Position numbers and translations under genes: made by a program. Below are positions 20,274 to 30,482 of a DNA stretch of 64,000 nt, piece by piece (position 1 is the first letter of the stretch; each line of letters opens with the position of its first letter). The notes beneath the pieces were generated by a model. The model did no database searches and was not told where the DNA came from. It worked only from the letters and a program-made list of their open reading frames with translations. This DNA comes from Flectonema sp. DT1601 (taxonomy: Eukaryota; Euglenozoa; Diplonemea; Diplonemida; Diplonemidae), in the NCBI GenBank assembly GCA_964019425.1, contig OZ025799.1, positions 682,001 to 746,000 of the forward strand, given 5' to 3'.

Positions 20274-21120
20274 GTTTTTTTTATTTTATTTATTTTTATT
20301 ATTATTTTTACCTAACTAAAGAATGGTTTCACTTACAATACAAAACGTCTCTTTCGCAGTATTTTTTTTTTTTTTGCGTTTTTTTTTTTTTTTTCCCCGC
20401 TAAGAAAATAAGTCATACAACCTATTTTTATAATACACTGGGGACTGGTCTAACACCACCACCACAAGTTAGGAAAAATAGACAATATAAAAAAAAAAAA
20501 AACTTCTTTTGTCAGAATTGAGAGAATCATTTTCAACTAAAATAACGTGGGAACACCACAAAAAAATTGTTTGTGCGCAACCGGAAACAAGCCTATAAAG
20601 TAAGGGTGTTAACGTTACGCTGCCACAATTCTCTTTCGCTCGTAAACATGTCTTCGAGATGAAAAGAAAAGCAACAACACAAGTATTCCATATCAGTGTT
20701 TTGAAGTACTCAAAACTAGATAAAATGTAGATGGCTCCTAGAGCAAGAAGAATGACTATTTTAACTGTGTAGTTAAGACGTGAAAATCAGATCAAAAAAA
20801 AAAAAAAAAAAATAGCTAAGAAGTGTCACATCTTCCATCACAAGATTCACACTAAAGAAACAACAACAGCAACAACAACAACAACAACAGATAACGGAGG
20901 CTAATCCTTGCGTGCCACTGCCCCACATTAATAAAAAGTGTGGTCTCAGGGCTAAGCTCCCCATCAAGAAATTTAACAATCTATCATTCCCACGAGTACG
21001 TTGGAGGAATGACTTTATAACTGGTCTGAGATATTCTCCATCACGTCAATGGTAAGCAGCTTCTGAGCTCAGTACGTTTGTACAACAAAAAAAAGAAAGA
21101 CATAAATCTCATGAAGTTTT
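20274..21120. other. Intergenic, with a CAA/CAG microsatellite
   Basis: T-runs at 20361-20394, an A-run at 20793-20811, a (CAA)n tract with one CAG near its start (about 20856-20889), and repeat A copy 2 at 20566-20650. No gene seen. Confidence 0.55.
20566..20650 (+). repeat. Dispersed repeat A, copy 2 (partial, diverged)
   Basis: Shares TTTGTGCGCAACCGG, CCTATAAAG and a GTTACGCTGCCACAATTCTC block with copies at 2694 and 50934. Both outer ends are missing or too diverged to see, and there is no poly-A end. Confidence 0.5.
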
Positions 21121-22797
21121 CTAGGAAGCCATAACATCAACTGAGTCCTGTAGGATTCCAAGTTCCTTTAGAACACTGAGAGCTCCATAATTACCTCCCA
21201 GCAGGTTGATTGCTCTCGCAAGTTTGGTCCAGTCTTCCATGTCTGTGTAAATTTGACAACTACAACGAATACACAGAGTAGACACACCTAAGATATCCGT
21301 TACTAGTAAGAATGCAGTGATGTTATGTCTTTGCATTAAGTAGCCCATTACCTTTCCAGCTGTAAAACCATCAGCTCCACCTCCATTAGGTAGAGGCATG
21401 ATAGGCATATTACCATAATACTCAACTGTTCCTTGAAGAGGTTTAGTTCCCCACGCTTCAGATAGTAACACAACACATTTCTGTGCCTGATCACGACAGT
21501 AATTTCTAATTGGTGCCATTCCTCCAAAGACGTTATTTATGAAATCGAGAGCGTCTATCGTTGCACACCACGTAGAGAAGTCTTGAAGTCCATAATACGA
21601 AAACTCTTTTAAATAAGTTCCGCCATCAAAGTAAGAAACAGTTAACGGATGAGTACACTTCTGTTTGTGAGGCTGAGTCACAAGAAAAGCAACTCCTTGA
21701 CAGCTGTACATCCACTTGTGAACTGTTCCGAGGTACCAATCAGCTCCAATCTGAGCCACGTTAAGGTCAAGGTGACCAGCAGCTTGTGCTCCATCGATCA
21801 TGACAGATATTCCGTATGAATGAAATAGTTTTCTGAGTTTCTTTGCGGGGAATATCCAGGCGGTTTTTGAAGTGACGTGGCAGAAGTTCGCCAACTTTGG
21901 AAGTGGGGGATCGTGTTTTTTAAGATTTTCGAGATAAGCCTTCACAGTTTCAACAATGTTCTCATTAGTACGTAGTTTTGTGAGATCCATCGGAACTTCC
22001 ATAATTTCTACTCCCTTTTCTCTCGTGAGCCACTCGGTAGCGTTTTTAGTCGCATCGTAATCGCAAGAGAAGATGAGCATACGATCACCAACCTCCCAAG
22101 GAAGGGATTTCAATACTACAGAGGTAGCGTAGTTGGCGTTTAAAACTATTTTAGTATCTGAAGGATCAGATCCAATGACTTCTGCTAAACGTTGTTCTGC
22201 TTGTCTGAGACGAATAGGAAGAGCTTTAAATCTCCACATCACTGGATTCTTTTGATTAGCCAAGTCCCACTGAGCTCTCGCTTCCATTACTGGTTTTGGT
22301 GTCGCTCCGTATGAGGCAGCGTTTAAGAAACCCTCATCTAAATCAAAGTACAGCAGTCTGATGTTCTTACCGAACTTTACTTCTAATTCCTTCCCCTGAA
22401 GTCTTTCGCATGACATCATCTTTCCAAGTTTCTTCCAACGGGTTCCCCAGGGAACGTTTGATTCTAGTGCTCCAATAGTATCCCCAGTGGCGTCGTAGAA
22501 CACCTGTTTTATCTTTGCTTCACCGTAGTTCAACATGGAATTACCGTGAATGGCATCGAAGATCTTCTCAGTTGCGGTGTCGATGATATCATCCATAGCA
22601 ACTCGTTGATCTGCGTGGTAGGCAGCCTTCTTTTTAATTAAGTCGCGCACCTTTGTTCTCGCTGTTGATGGTTTTAAGTCAGCCAACATCTTTCTTAGCT
22701 CCTCATTCTCACGCTGCAGCTCTTCTAGTTCAGAAGAACCGCCAATTCCAACTGCCTTTCCAGCTCCCTGAACTTTTCCCTTTATCGATGCGAACAT
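21121..22797 (-). CDS. Class V PLP-dependent aminotransferase / isopenicillin-N-epimerase-like enzyme
   Basis: 558 aa. Residues about 150-535 are the fold type I core. K361 (TVHKWMYSCQG) is the Schiff-base lysine, D335 (VMIDGAQAAGH) pairs with the pyridine nitrogen, and H307 (FCHVTSKTAWIFP) fits the ring-stacking region. The C-terminal small domain carries LCIRCSCQIYTDMEDWTKL. The order matches the epimerase/ergothioneine-lyase branch of cysteine-desulfurase-like proteins. I see no reactive Cys loop of a true desulfurase, so a role in Fe-S supply is unlikely. The first 145 residues are unusual: a short coiled coil (22-42, ELEELQRENEELRKML) and a helical segment that I do not recognise. No targeting signal. 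Substrate unknown. TCTTTCAG lies 10 bases before the ATG. Confidence 0.88.
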   Translation of the reverse strand: MFASIKGKVQGAGKAVGIGGSSELEELQRENEELRKMLADLKPSTARTKVRDLIKKKAAYHADQRVAMDDIIDTATEKIFDAIHGNSMLNYGEAKIKQVFYDATGDTIGALESNVPWGTRWKKLGKMMSCERLQGKELEVKFGKNIRLLYFDLDEGFLNAASYGATPKPVMEARAQWDLANQKNPVMWRFKALPIRLRQAEQRLAEVIGSDPSDTKIVLNANYATSVVLKSLPWEVGDRMLIFSCDYDATKNATEWLTREKGVEIMEVPMDLTKLRTNENIVETVKAYLENLKKHDPPLPKLANFCHVTSKTAWIFPAKKLRKLFHSYGISVMIDGAQAAGHLDLNVAQIGADWYLGTVHKWMYSCQGVAFLVTQPHKQKCTHPLTVSYFDGGTYLKEFSYYGLQDFSTWCATIDALDFINNVFGGMAPIRNYCRDQAQKCVVLLSEAWGTKPLQGTVEYYGNMPIMPLPNGGGADGFTAGKVMGYLMQRHNITAFLLVTDILGVSTLCIRCSCQIYTDMEDWTKLARAINLLGGNYGALSVLKELGILQDSVDVMAS

Positions 22798-23039
22798 CTT
22801 GTTGGTTCTGAAAGATGAAAACTATTTTATTTAATTTCTCTTATTAACTGCTAAACTGTAAATATCACTCCGCTTTCATAGTGTATTGTGTTACTGAAAA
22901 TAAAACTCTTATGTGGTTGGCAATTCACACGAATATATTTTTTCTTAAATTAAGATGAACTGTGAATGACATCTTGTAAAAGATGTCGGAGCCTCGTGAG
23001 GCAACTTCTCGGCTAAGTTAAGATTAATATGTACTCTCT

Positions 23040-24518
23040 TCAAAACTCATTAAAATCACTGTGAGCTTTGTACGACTGACCTTTATGAGACTCTAAAGAG
23101 TGTCTCATCACTTCGTGGTCAGGAAACACTCTGTTCTTTTCACGAACTCTATCAGAGTGGACAATCGTTTTTAGTTCTGATCGAAGCTTGTCGAGGGAAC
23201 TGATCACTGCAGAGTACAGATCATCATCCGCATGAATCCCCTTATGTAATAAAGTTGTTAATAAAGCAACGCTATGAAGTGCATCCGTCTTATAAGAACT
23301 ACAAACTGTTGCTGGAGATGATTGGGTGGACTTACGACGATATAAAAATATGACCAGACACAAACACAATTGAACAGATGCTAAGATTCCACAAACTACA
23401 AAAACAACGTCGTTGTCGTTGTATTTTACTGGTGAGTAGGTCGACGTAAGATCTCCAAAGAATCGCTGTACTAATGTGTCTACTCCTCCTTCAAATCCAA
23501 CAGTGTTCCCTTCATCCCTCCATTCGATTATCGCTGGATTGAATAAGTCACGAAGTGGTGAATTCTTTTGATAAGCAAACCCTACTCCATATGGTCTGAC
23601 TCTTATTGGATGAATATAAAAGTTACTGTTGTCAATTTCTTTATTATCTTGTAGTATAAGTGTTGGAATGTCCGATATTATTGCTTTTATTGTTCCACTT
23701 TTCAACATCTCCCAAACACCTGATGTTGCAACCCTGGCGCCAATGTCTTCTCCGTATTGAATTGAGCGTTTTCCGATACAACCGACAGATTTACCAGAGA
23801 GATCTGATGGTTGTTTTATTATAGTCATTGAATTGTTAATCTCACTGACCATTGAAGCCGTGCACATACACATCACAAGTATTCCACTAAGACACGCAAT
23901 GTATGATGTAAAGTAAAATGCAGCATTTCCTATTATAGATTTCGTTGCTATGGGGCTGTGTTGGATTTCATCAGTAGTCATTAGTAAGACTGATCGTGCT
24001 GCGAACCACATGGATGATGATAGAGAATCAGTTACCTTAAATATGAAGTGGCAGATGTATCCAAATGAAAGAACAATAACAGAAATCAGAGATAAGTATT
24101 TCAAGAATACTTTAAGTAAAACGGTTAGTTCTGATGTTGTTGATGGAGGTTGTTGTACCATAAATCCCAGAGCTGTTTCGAATATTGGAGTTGACAGTTC
24201 GAGTCCGTCTCTGTTATCTTTTGTTATGGCTGTACATCCTAATAAGATATCGAAAAGTAGGTGTCGGGTTGCATTGACGGCTTCACTTTCACTCATCCAA
24301 ACGATGTCTTCCACAACCCACTCCTCTCCCCTGAGTAGCCGACCTTGTAGTAGTCTCCAGACTTCCATAGAATAACCACCATGTCTGGGGCTACTATAAC
24401 CTGGGCACTCATATGCAACAATCTTTACAGATCTCTGCGGTGGTATAGCTAGTTGAGGAAGTGGTGCTGCCATCCCAACTGCCAACAGTCCGAACAACAA
24501 CAATACCCCCGCAGGCAT
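23040..24518 (-). CDS. Ionotropic glutamate receptor-like channel lacking the amino-terminal domain
   Basis: 492 aa. Residues 1-18 are a signal peptide. Residues 30-125 are the first ligand-binding lobe (S1: KIVAYECPGYSS, GCTAITKDNRDGLELSTPIFE). M1 spans about 133-160, a pore loop 163-188 (SSMWFAARSVLLMTTDE), M3 190-222 (YIACLSGILVMCMCTASMV), S2 about 230-355 (SDLSGKSVGCIGKRSIQYG, VGFAYQKNSPLRDLFNPAI) and M4 370-394. A 100-residue cytoplasmic tail follows. This is the bare S1-M1-P-M3-S2-M4 plan of GluR0-type and plant-like receptors. The pore loop lacks TVGYG, and M3 lacks the SYTANLAAF gate motif (only SYIACL remains). The conserved S1 Arg that holds the amino-acid carboxylate is not clear, so the ligand is uncertain. 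Confidence 0.82.
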   Translation of the reverse strand: MPAGVLLLFGLLAVGMAAPLPQLAIPPQRSVKIVAYECPGYSSPRHGGYSMEVWRLLQGRLLRGEEWVVEDIVWMSESEAVNATRHLLFDILLGCTAITKDNRDGLELSTPIFETALGFMVQQPPSTTSELTVLLKVFLKYLSLISVIVLSFGYICHFIFKVTDSLSSSMWFAARSVLLMTTDEIQHSPIATKSIIGNAAFYFTSYIACLSGILVMCMCTASMVSEINNSMTIIKQPSDLSGKSVGCIGKRSIQYGEDIGARVATSGVWEMLKSGTIKAIISDIPTLILQDNKEIDNSNFYIHPIRVRPYGVGFAYQKNSPLRDLFNPAIIEWRDEGNTVGFEGGVDTLVQRFFGDLTSTYSPVKYNDNDVVFVVCGILASVQLCLCLVIFLYRRKSTQSSPATVCSSYKTDALHSVALLTTLLHKGIHADDDLYSAVISSLDKLRSELKTIVHSDRVREKNRVFPDHEVMRHSLESHKGQSYKAHSDFNEF

Positions 24519-25229
24519 TTCGGACTGCGGGTGTGTTTCCCAACTTTTTTTTTTAAGATAAAAAAAATAAAAAGTAATTCTTTAAAATTATCATCCCGAA
24601 GGGAATCGAAAACAAACACATCACCATAGCAGTCATATTCCTGTGTTTTTATAATTACCGTAATTTACAAGTTTCCTGTCCTTCTCCTTCGAGAGAGGCT
24701 TTGAACAAAAGTACGACCACAGAAGACTAACGTTATATATAAAGCTGCTTTTAGTTGAGGAAGTGGGTGGGAGGGAATTGGTATTGGCTGAACAGGTTTT
24801 TCTTTTTTCTTTTTCTTTTTTTTTCCCCCTTGGAAAAAACTGGGAAAAAAAAAGTGTAAGAGAAGAAATGCAATTCTCGAAATTGAATTTAATTACAGCG
24901 GTCGGGAGAGAGCTAAAAACAGTTAAGGCAGCATGCACGCTGAATTGCCCAGAGAATGAGACTCTTTCAGGGGAACTGCTCAACAAGCCAGAACAAAATA
25001 TGGAAAACTAAACTGAAAAAGACAAAATACGCTTGTGCTTCTCGCATTTGCTAACTAAGAGGGAAAAAAAAAAGAAAGAAAAAAAAAAAGGTTTTTTACT
25101 TGAGAATACGTCGTTTTATAACCAATCAGGTCATTTCATGTTGTTGATACGACATTCGTCAGGTTGAGCGCGTTAGTCGTTGGAATCAATGTCCACTAAT
25201 AAAGGGGCTACAGAGTGCCACGAACATCA
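24519..25229. other. Intergenic, no gene recognised
   Basis: AT-rich 5' flank of the channel gene and 3' flank of the myristoylated-protein gene. A hairpin-like CATCCCGAAGGGAA lies near 24590. Open frames pass through poly-K/poly-F and are not supported. Confidence 0.5.
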
Positions 25230-25784
25230 TCAAACTGGCAGACCGTGTTTAGTGAGAAGTGTTTTGAGCTTTGCGTGAGAGTCGTTTATTTCATCATCAT
25301 CTTTGTATTGTTGTTTTACAGCATCCATGTCTTGAATAGTTGTGATATTGTATTTCTGTCCCACTTGCATTGCTTCACCCATAAATATTAACATTAGCAT
25401 GGGGTCTTCACTCGTGTGTAGCGGTAGCTTCTTTTCTTGTCTTTCTTTGGCAACCTGTTCAAGACGGGTTCTGCATTCTTCCATGCAGTTTAGTAACTCT
25501 TCTCTTGTTGGCAATACTCGTTTTTCTTCTTTATCATCACCTTCGGAGCTTATGGTACTGGTAGCTAATCTGGGAGGAGGAGGAGGCGAGTCTATTTGGT
25601 TGGTTGCCGCAGCAATTTCCTGTTTGTTTTCATTTGCTGCACTTGCTGCAGTTTTCGTTCCGTCTACTGCTACTACCTCCTTCTTCTCTTCCGGCTTGGA
25701 GTCTGTCTTTGACTGCTTCGGTGCAGTTTCTCTTACAACCTCGTCGCTCTCCTTTGCTTTGTTTTTGCTTGCTCCACAGCCCAT
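25230..25784 (-). CDS. N-myristoylated, probably palmitoylated small acidic protein, unknown
   Basis: 184 aa. It begins MGCGASKNKAK: Gly2 with Ser6 is a textbook N-myristoylation signal and Cys3 a likely palmitoylation site, with Lys nearby to bind acidic lipid. It should therefore sit on the plasma or ciliary membrane. Residues about 15-85 are low-complexity (E, K, A, P), with a PPPPPR stretch. Residues 92-184 are helical and charged (REELLNCMEECRTRLEQVAK). The MGCGxSK start occurs in many unrelated signalling proteins, so no family is assigned. No EF-hand or kinase motif. Confidence 0.75.
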   Translation of the reverse strand: MGCGASKNKAKESDEVVRETAPKQSKTDSKPEEKKEVVAVDGTKTAASAANENKQEIAAATNQIDSPPPPPRLATSTISSEGDDKEEKRVLPTREELLNCMEECRTRLEQVAKERQEKKLPLHTSEDPMLMLIFMGEAMQVGQKYNITTIQDMDAVKQQYKDDDEINDSHAKLKTLLTKHGLPV

Positions 25785-26418
25785 CTTGTTTACCTTTGGG
25801 AAAGGAGTTACTTTATGTTTCGGGAAGAAATAATATTGCAGGACGTACTCGCTAATGACATTGTGGAAAAAAAAAAAAAACTAAATTTATTTAATTTCAA
25901 CTAACGTCTGTAAAGCAATGTGAATCAACAAACCAAAACTAACCTGACATAAAATATGAATTTTATTTTTATTTAATTCTAATCAGACAACAATGTCTTT
26001 CACAAATCTTTTAAACAGAAACATTCACTCGTTCACTTGTTTCTTAGCTTTGATTAAATAAGTAATTCAAGTCTTACTTATAATCAATCCTGACGAGACT
26101 ATTCGAGATAAAAAGAACAAAAAAAAAAAAAAAAATCATCGAATGTAGTCGTCACCTACGAGGGGTAAAAAAAACAAACAAACAAAAACAAACTAATTTT
26201 TTTATAACTTACTTTTCTAAATTGTGTTTTACTTTTGTAAGCGACTGATGCCGATTCATTTACGTGTTTATTATTAAAAAAAAATTACATAAAAAGAATC
26301 TAAAATCATTACCGCTCCACATAAACTGACTCCAGTACGAAAATAGTACATAATTATGAGTAATCGTAAGCTGGTAAGAGCTTTTTATTGTGCCGGTCGT
26401 ACACTCCAATTTCAAAAA
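25785..26418. other. Intergenic, no gene recognised
   Basis: AT-rich, with A-runs at 25867 and 26118. CCTTTCCCAAAG lies 12 bases before the ATG at 25784 and could be a splice acceptor for that gene. Nothing else is recognised. Confidence 0.5.
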
Positions 26419-26563
26419 CCATTCAGATAAGCCTTATATTTTGTTGATCGCAGCTAGTTTTACTGGCGCACAGGGAAATAGATAACATGACATAATAAAT
26501 AACGGCTCTTAATCTGAATAGTTTCTTCTCCGACTTCGTCGGTGCAAAAAAAAAAAAAAAAAA
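26419..26563 (+). repeat. Dispersed repeat B, copy 2 (SINE-like, poly-A end)
   Basis: Second copy of the family at 14323-14476, with the same orientation and both ends conserved, including the CCGAC-TTC-GTCGG hairpin and a tail of 18 A. Confidence 0.6.
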
Positions 26564-27564
26564 GAACAGAATCAGAATAATGCAAGAACATAAATCCATT
26601 TAGAATGAATGTCTAATCAAAAAATCAGAAGAATAAAAAAACAGGTCCACAACTATTGCCTTGAGGACCCGATCCGTAGCCACAGATGGCATTCAGGACG
26701 GATAATGATCATGATTACACCTACCTATCAAGGTAGGGTGTACTTATACTCTAACCACATCCTCCAATAACTGAAAATAATTAAACGAGACTGAAAAAAT
26801 GGAAACTCAACAATTATTAAACAAAAAAAAAAAAAAAAATCATGAAAAGAAAGGCTTAATGAAATACAAGTAACGCTCTGGTGGCAGATCACAACTCACA
26901 TGCTGAAGAGATTTTTAATACTATAAAGTTTGAGTGTGTCACTCAGAATGTCGTGTAACACCACTTCAGTAAGTTAGTTGCAAGATAGTTCAATGAAATA
27001 GGTCTGCAGACAGTAGATTCTCATGTTCTGAGCCGCTTCGGCTCAGGACATAAATGAAGAGAAAGGAAGAAGGGTGATTAATAGAATTTCATGTGCAGCA
27101 TTGATTTCACAAGAGAAAAATGCGAACACCCTTCACAACGATTGACAATAAGAAATGAAAAAAAAAAAAAAAAACGAACAGCCATAAAACTGAGCGTTTA
27201 AAAAGTATTATCTCAATCTCAACCAATCAATCAGGTAAGTTGCACTACAATACAATAAAACATTCCTCCACCAGACACATGGGGAGTTAGTCTTACTAAT
27301 CAGGAAAGTGGGGAAGTTAAGAGACGTAATTTGTACCTAATTATAGCCTCTTTTTTAATGAATTAAATTACAAAAAAACATCCCACAATAATAACAAAAC
27401 GAAGAACAGAACATAATTACGTACAATTTTTTTTTTTTTTTTTTTTTTTCCTTTTTACGCAAAAAGAAAGTTATTTAATGTTTTAAAAGAAGAAAACAGC
27501 AACACAAGTAAAGATCAACGTAGATATACAACTTTTTTCAGTCGGTTAAGGAGAGGGCGCTGTC
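26564..27564. other. Intergenic with a strong hairpin
   Basis: A-runs at 26822 and 27154, a T-run at 27427-27450, and the hairpin listed separately at 27023-27051. No coding region recognised. Confidence 0.5.
27023..27051. other. 13-bp GC-containing hairpin
   Basis: ATGTTCTGAGCCG, loop CTT, then CGGCTCAGGACAT. Twelve of 13 positions are Watson-Crick paired and the remaining one can be a G-U pair on one strand. It stands out in AT-rich surroundings. Whether it is transcribed cannot be told. Confidence 0.5.
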
Positions 27565-30231
27565 TCAACTTATAGGAAGATCTGATACAGCTTTGAACTG
27601 ATCTTGTTTCAAAGTAGAATACAAACTGAATATCGCGGTATCCATCACAATCCCTTCAGAGTTTCCAACATCAGGATGATGATTAGAATAATATTCATCA
27701 CTGACTGCATAGTCATATTGCCATTCATCACGAATCTCATTATTTTGATTAAACACTGCATAGATAGGCGCAGCAGAACCTGATGGCGGTGCCACTACTT
27801 CTGCAGGTGTTGGTAGACTCACCGAACTATCAAGTGCCGTGTTATTTGCAATAGATTCCAAACTGCTTATGATTTGAGGTAGTTGTAGACGGTGTTGACT
27901 AGGTACCCAACAATTACTAATAACTTGATCCCATACCACTGACCCTATCGATGATAAAGTTGGTTTTGCTGGAAGATTACCAGCAAGAATTGAGTCTTGA
28001 ACTCTCTTCAATCTCTCACTACCTTTATCACGAACTTTATCTAAAACAGGAATACTAATACTAAAAGGTTGTGTTCCTCCCGTTAAAATTTCGTAAAGAA
28101 GACATCCAAAAGACCAACTGTCGTGTAAAGGACAGGCATATTTTTCTTGACGAAGTGCTTCTGGAGGACACCACGCAACTGGGATAGGCTTAACAATTTT
28201 AGCACCCTCTGGTGTAATTAGACCCATGTCTGCAAGCTTTAACTGACTAACAGAGTCAACTAAAATATTCCTTGCAGCTACATCCATATGAACCCATTTC
28301 CTGTCGTGGATGTATGCTAAGGCGCGTGCAATTGCAACACACTTTAAAGCGATTACGTCTCGGATTTGAGGAGTTGAGTCTTTCAGTATTTGAGACAACG
28401 AACCCTTAGAACAATATTCTGTTATCATATAAAGTGAATTATCGTGACGAGTCCAACCATAGTACATTAATATGTCTCTTTGACGAAGGGAGCAGAGGGT
28501 GTTAATCTCAGTCATTAGATCACCAATCTTCTTCTTACTCTCTTTCATAGCAACTGTTTCATGTGTAACTCTGTAAACTGCCTTGAATACAAATCCACTA
28601 TTTCCTTGTCCAATCAGTATTGTGTTACAAAGTTCACTCCATGGGATTTTGTAGCCGTCTGGTTGGCACAAGCTTTCGACGTCTTCAGCATCACCAAGTT
28701 CTATCGCGATCAGAGGGTCGGAATTATTTATCTGCCTGACTTTCCTTCTGTGACGAAAGTAAAAGAAGCAACACAAACAGAATAGACATAATGATGATAC
28801 AGATATTAGCACTATCACAATCACCGTTTTGAACTCATTCGAAGATGACAAAACGGGAGCATCAGATGCCGCCACAGGAACAGACGTTGGTGACGATGTT
28901 TGTTTAACAGGTGTATCAGTCTGTGGTGTCATAGAAGACCCCGCAGTAGGTGCAATCGACGAATTATCAACAGTTGATGGTTTCGCAGTGTCTGGTACAG
29001 CAGGTGGAATCGTTGTACTTGGGACTGCTGTTCCTACAGCTGGTGTTGCTGTCGTCACAGCTGGTGTTGCTGTCGTCACAGCTGGTGTTGCTGTCCCCAC
29101 AGTTGGGGTTGCTGTCTCAGGTGGAATTGGGGTTGGCATCGCTGTCACCGCAGTTGGGATTACCGTTGCCGCGGGCTGATCAGTAGGTGCTAACGATGGT
29201 AGTAACGTACTCGGAATAGCAGTTGTTGGAGGCTCACCAAGTAGTTCGAAAACATATAGTACTTTATCGCTCACTACAAATGTATGATATCCATGCTGAA
29301 CCATCAAAATATTAATATTTGAGGTAATACTTGTAAGTTCAGTTTTTAGTTTTGTGCTAGTAGTTATTAATTCAGAGAGTATTAGTTTCCCAGGAACAGA
29401 AACATCCACAAGGATGAAATTCATCTCTTTTAAATCTAATCCTAATACGAATGACTCGTTAACAACTACGAACTTAATTATCGTGTAGTTTGATAACCTA
29501 AAAGCAACATCTGGGCTCGAATAATTCGTCGTATTGACTAACCACAGACCTTGATTACCATTAGCGCATAATAGCATGTTACCTGGGAGCATGTGCATCA
29601 TGCCTGCTGCAGCAGGATGTCCCGGATCTGTTAGCTTGACTTTAGCAATTTCTAAAAAGTCTATCATCGAAATAATAACAATTCCGTTATTCCTATCTCC
29701 GACAAACACTAAATCACGAGGCTCATCCAGCAGACTGAACTGACTGCTAACTAAGTCAACTTCAAGCTTACGAGTAACTGCAGGCAGATCGTACGCTAAA
29801 AGTCCAAAAGAACCACAACTAAGATATGCCGTCGTAGCTGCAGAGTTTAGAGTAATGTGTTTACATGAAATAGTTTTTCCCATTAAATTCTTAAGGTTGT
29901 AAGCTACCACAGAAGTGTTATTCCCACAACAGGAAGTAGTTATCTCCATGATTCCACCGTTCCCGACTTGGTAGAGAGTGTCATCTCTTGCTGTTATCCC
30001 AAACAAGTTTCTGGTCGCACTGAGTGTGTCATTCTCTATTATAACGTTTTTAGGATCCTCAATGTTTAATAACACTTCCCCCCTCATGTGAATAATTACC
30101 AATCTGTCATTACTAAACTTTGTCACAGCCCTTGCGTTTTGAGTTCCAAATTTCAGACTTCGAATAGGCTGTTCTTGTCGTGAAGTGCCCGGTATTACAA
30201 ATAATCCAAGCACAAGCAGCCATATTAACAT
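27565..30231 (-). CDS. Receptor protein kinase: LVIVD-type ectodomain, mucin stalk, tyrosine-kinase-like domain
   Basis: 888 aa. Signal peptide 1-18. Residues 20-335 are an extracellular beta-propeller-like region with LVIVD-type repeats (GIVIISMIDFLEIAKV, GLWLVNTTNYSSP). Residues 336-460 are a Thr/Pro/Ala mucin-like stalk with TATPAVT repeats, 468-491 the membrane helix and 536-795 the kinase. The G-loop is 541-549 (GQGNSGFVF), K563 and E575 form the ATP salt bridge, the catalytic loop is H648-M-D650-VAARN655 and D668-M-G is the DFG equivalent. All catalytic residues are present; HRD reads HMD and DFG reads DMG. The DVAARN loop and PVAWCPPEAL are hallmarks of tyrosine kinases, not of Ser/Thr TKL kinases. 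The tail has several Tyr, including SLYSTL (Y871), an ITIM-like site. The activation loop is short and has no Tyr. Ligand unknown. Confidence 0.88.
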   Translation of the reverse strand: MLIWLLVLGLFVIPGTSRQEQPIRSLKFGTQNARAVTKFSNDRLVIIHMRGEVLLNIEDPKNVIIENDTLSATRNLFGITARDDTLYQVGNGGIMEITTSCCGNNTSVVAYNLKNLMGKTISCKHITLNSAATTAYLSCGSFGLLAYDLPAVTRKLEVDLVSSQFSLLDEPRDLVFVGDRNNGIVIISMIDFLEIAKVKLTDPGHPAAAGMMHMLPGNMLLCANGNQGLWLVNTTNYSSPDVAFRLSNYTIIKFVVVNESFVLGLDLKEMNFILVDVSVPGKLILSELITTSTKLKTELTSITSNINILMVQHGYHTFVVSDKVLYVFELLGEPPTTAIPSTLLPSLAPTDQPAATVIPTAVTAMPTPIPPETATPTVGTATPAVTTATPAVTTATPAVGTAVPSTTIPPAVPDTAKPSTVDNSSIAPTAGSSMTPQTDTPVKQTSSPTSVPVAASDAPVLSSSNEFKTVIVIVLISVSSLCLFCLCCFFYFRHRRKVRQINNSDPLIAIELGDAEDVESLCQPDGYKIPWSELCNTILIGQGNSGFVFKAVYRVTHETVAMKESKKKIGDLMTEINTLCSLRQRDILMYYGWTRHDNSLYMITEYCSKGSLSQILKDSTPQIRDVIALKCVAIARALAYIHDRKWVHMDVAARNILVDSVSQLKLADMGLITPEGAKIVKPIPVAWCPPEALRQEKYACPLHDSWSFGCLLYEILTGGTQPFSISIPVLDKVRDKGSERLKRVQDSILAGNLPAKPTLSSIGSVVWDQVISNCWVPSQHRLQLPQIISSLESIANNTALDSSVSLPTPAEVVAPPSGSAAPIYAVFNQNNEIRDEWQYDYAVSDEYYSNHHPDVGNSEGIVMDTAIFSLYSTLKQDQFKAVSDLPIS
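29036..29103. repeat. 21-bp coding tandem repeat in the receptor stalk
   Basis: The unit encoding TATPAVT or a close variant is repeated three to four times almost perfectly at the DNA level, with degenerate units on both sides. Such tracts vary in copy number and would change stalk length and O-glycan number. Confidence 0.8.
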
Positions 30232-30482
30232 CTCACTGACTTGTTTAAAAATAAAATTTAAAAAGCGACTGAAAGCGTTATTTCAAGTCAAACTAGGCTA
30301 CTGTCCTGCAACATATTTAACTGGTTGAATATAAAAGAAAGTTATCGTTGTACAATACTGTTTATTACAATTAGATTATCCGAGACTATAACTCCTCAGG
30401 AAATCATTTGATTCAAATAGTTTAAACGTCAAAGTGATACGGGACTGGATTTACGATCAAAGTGAGTAACAAAACAGTTGAT

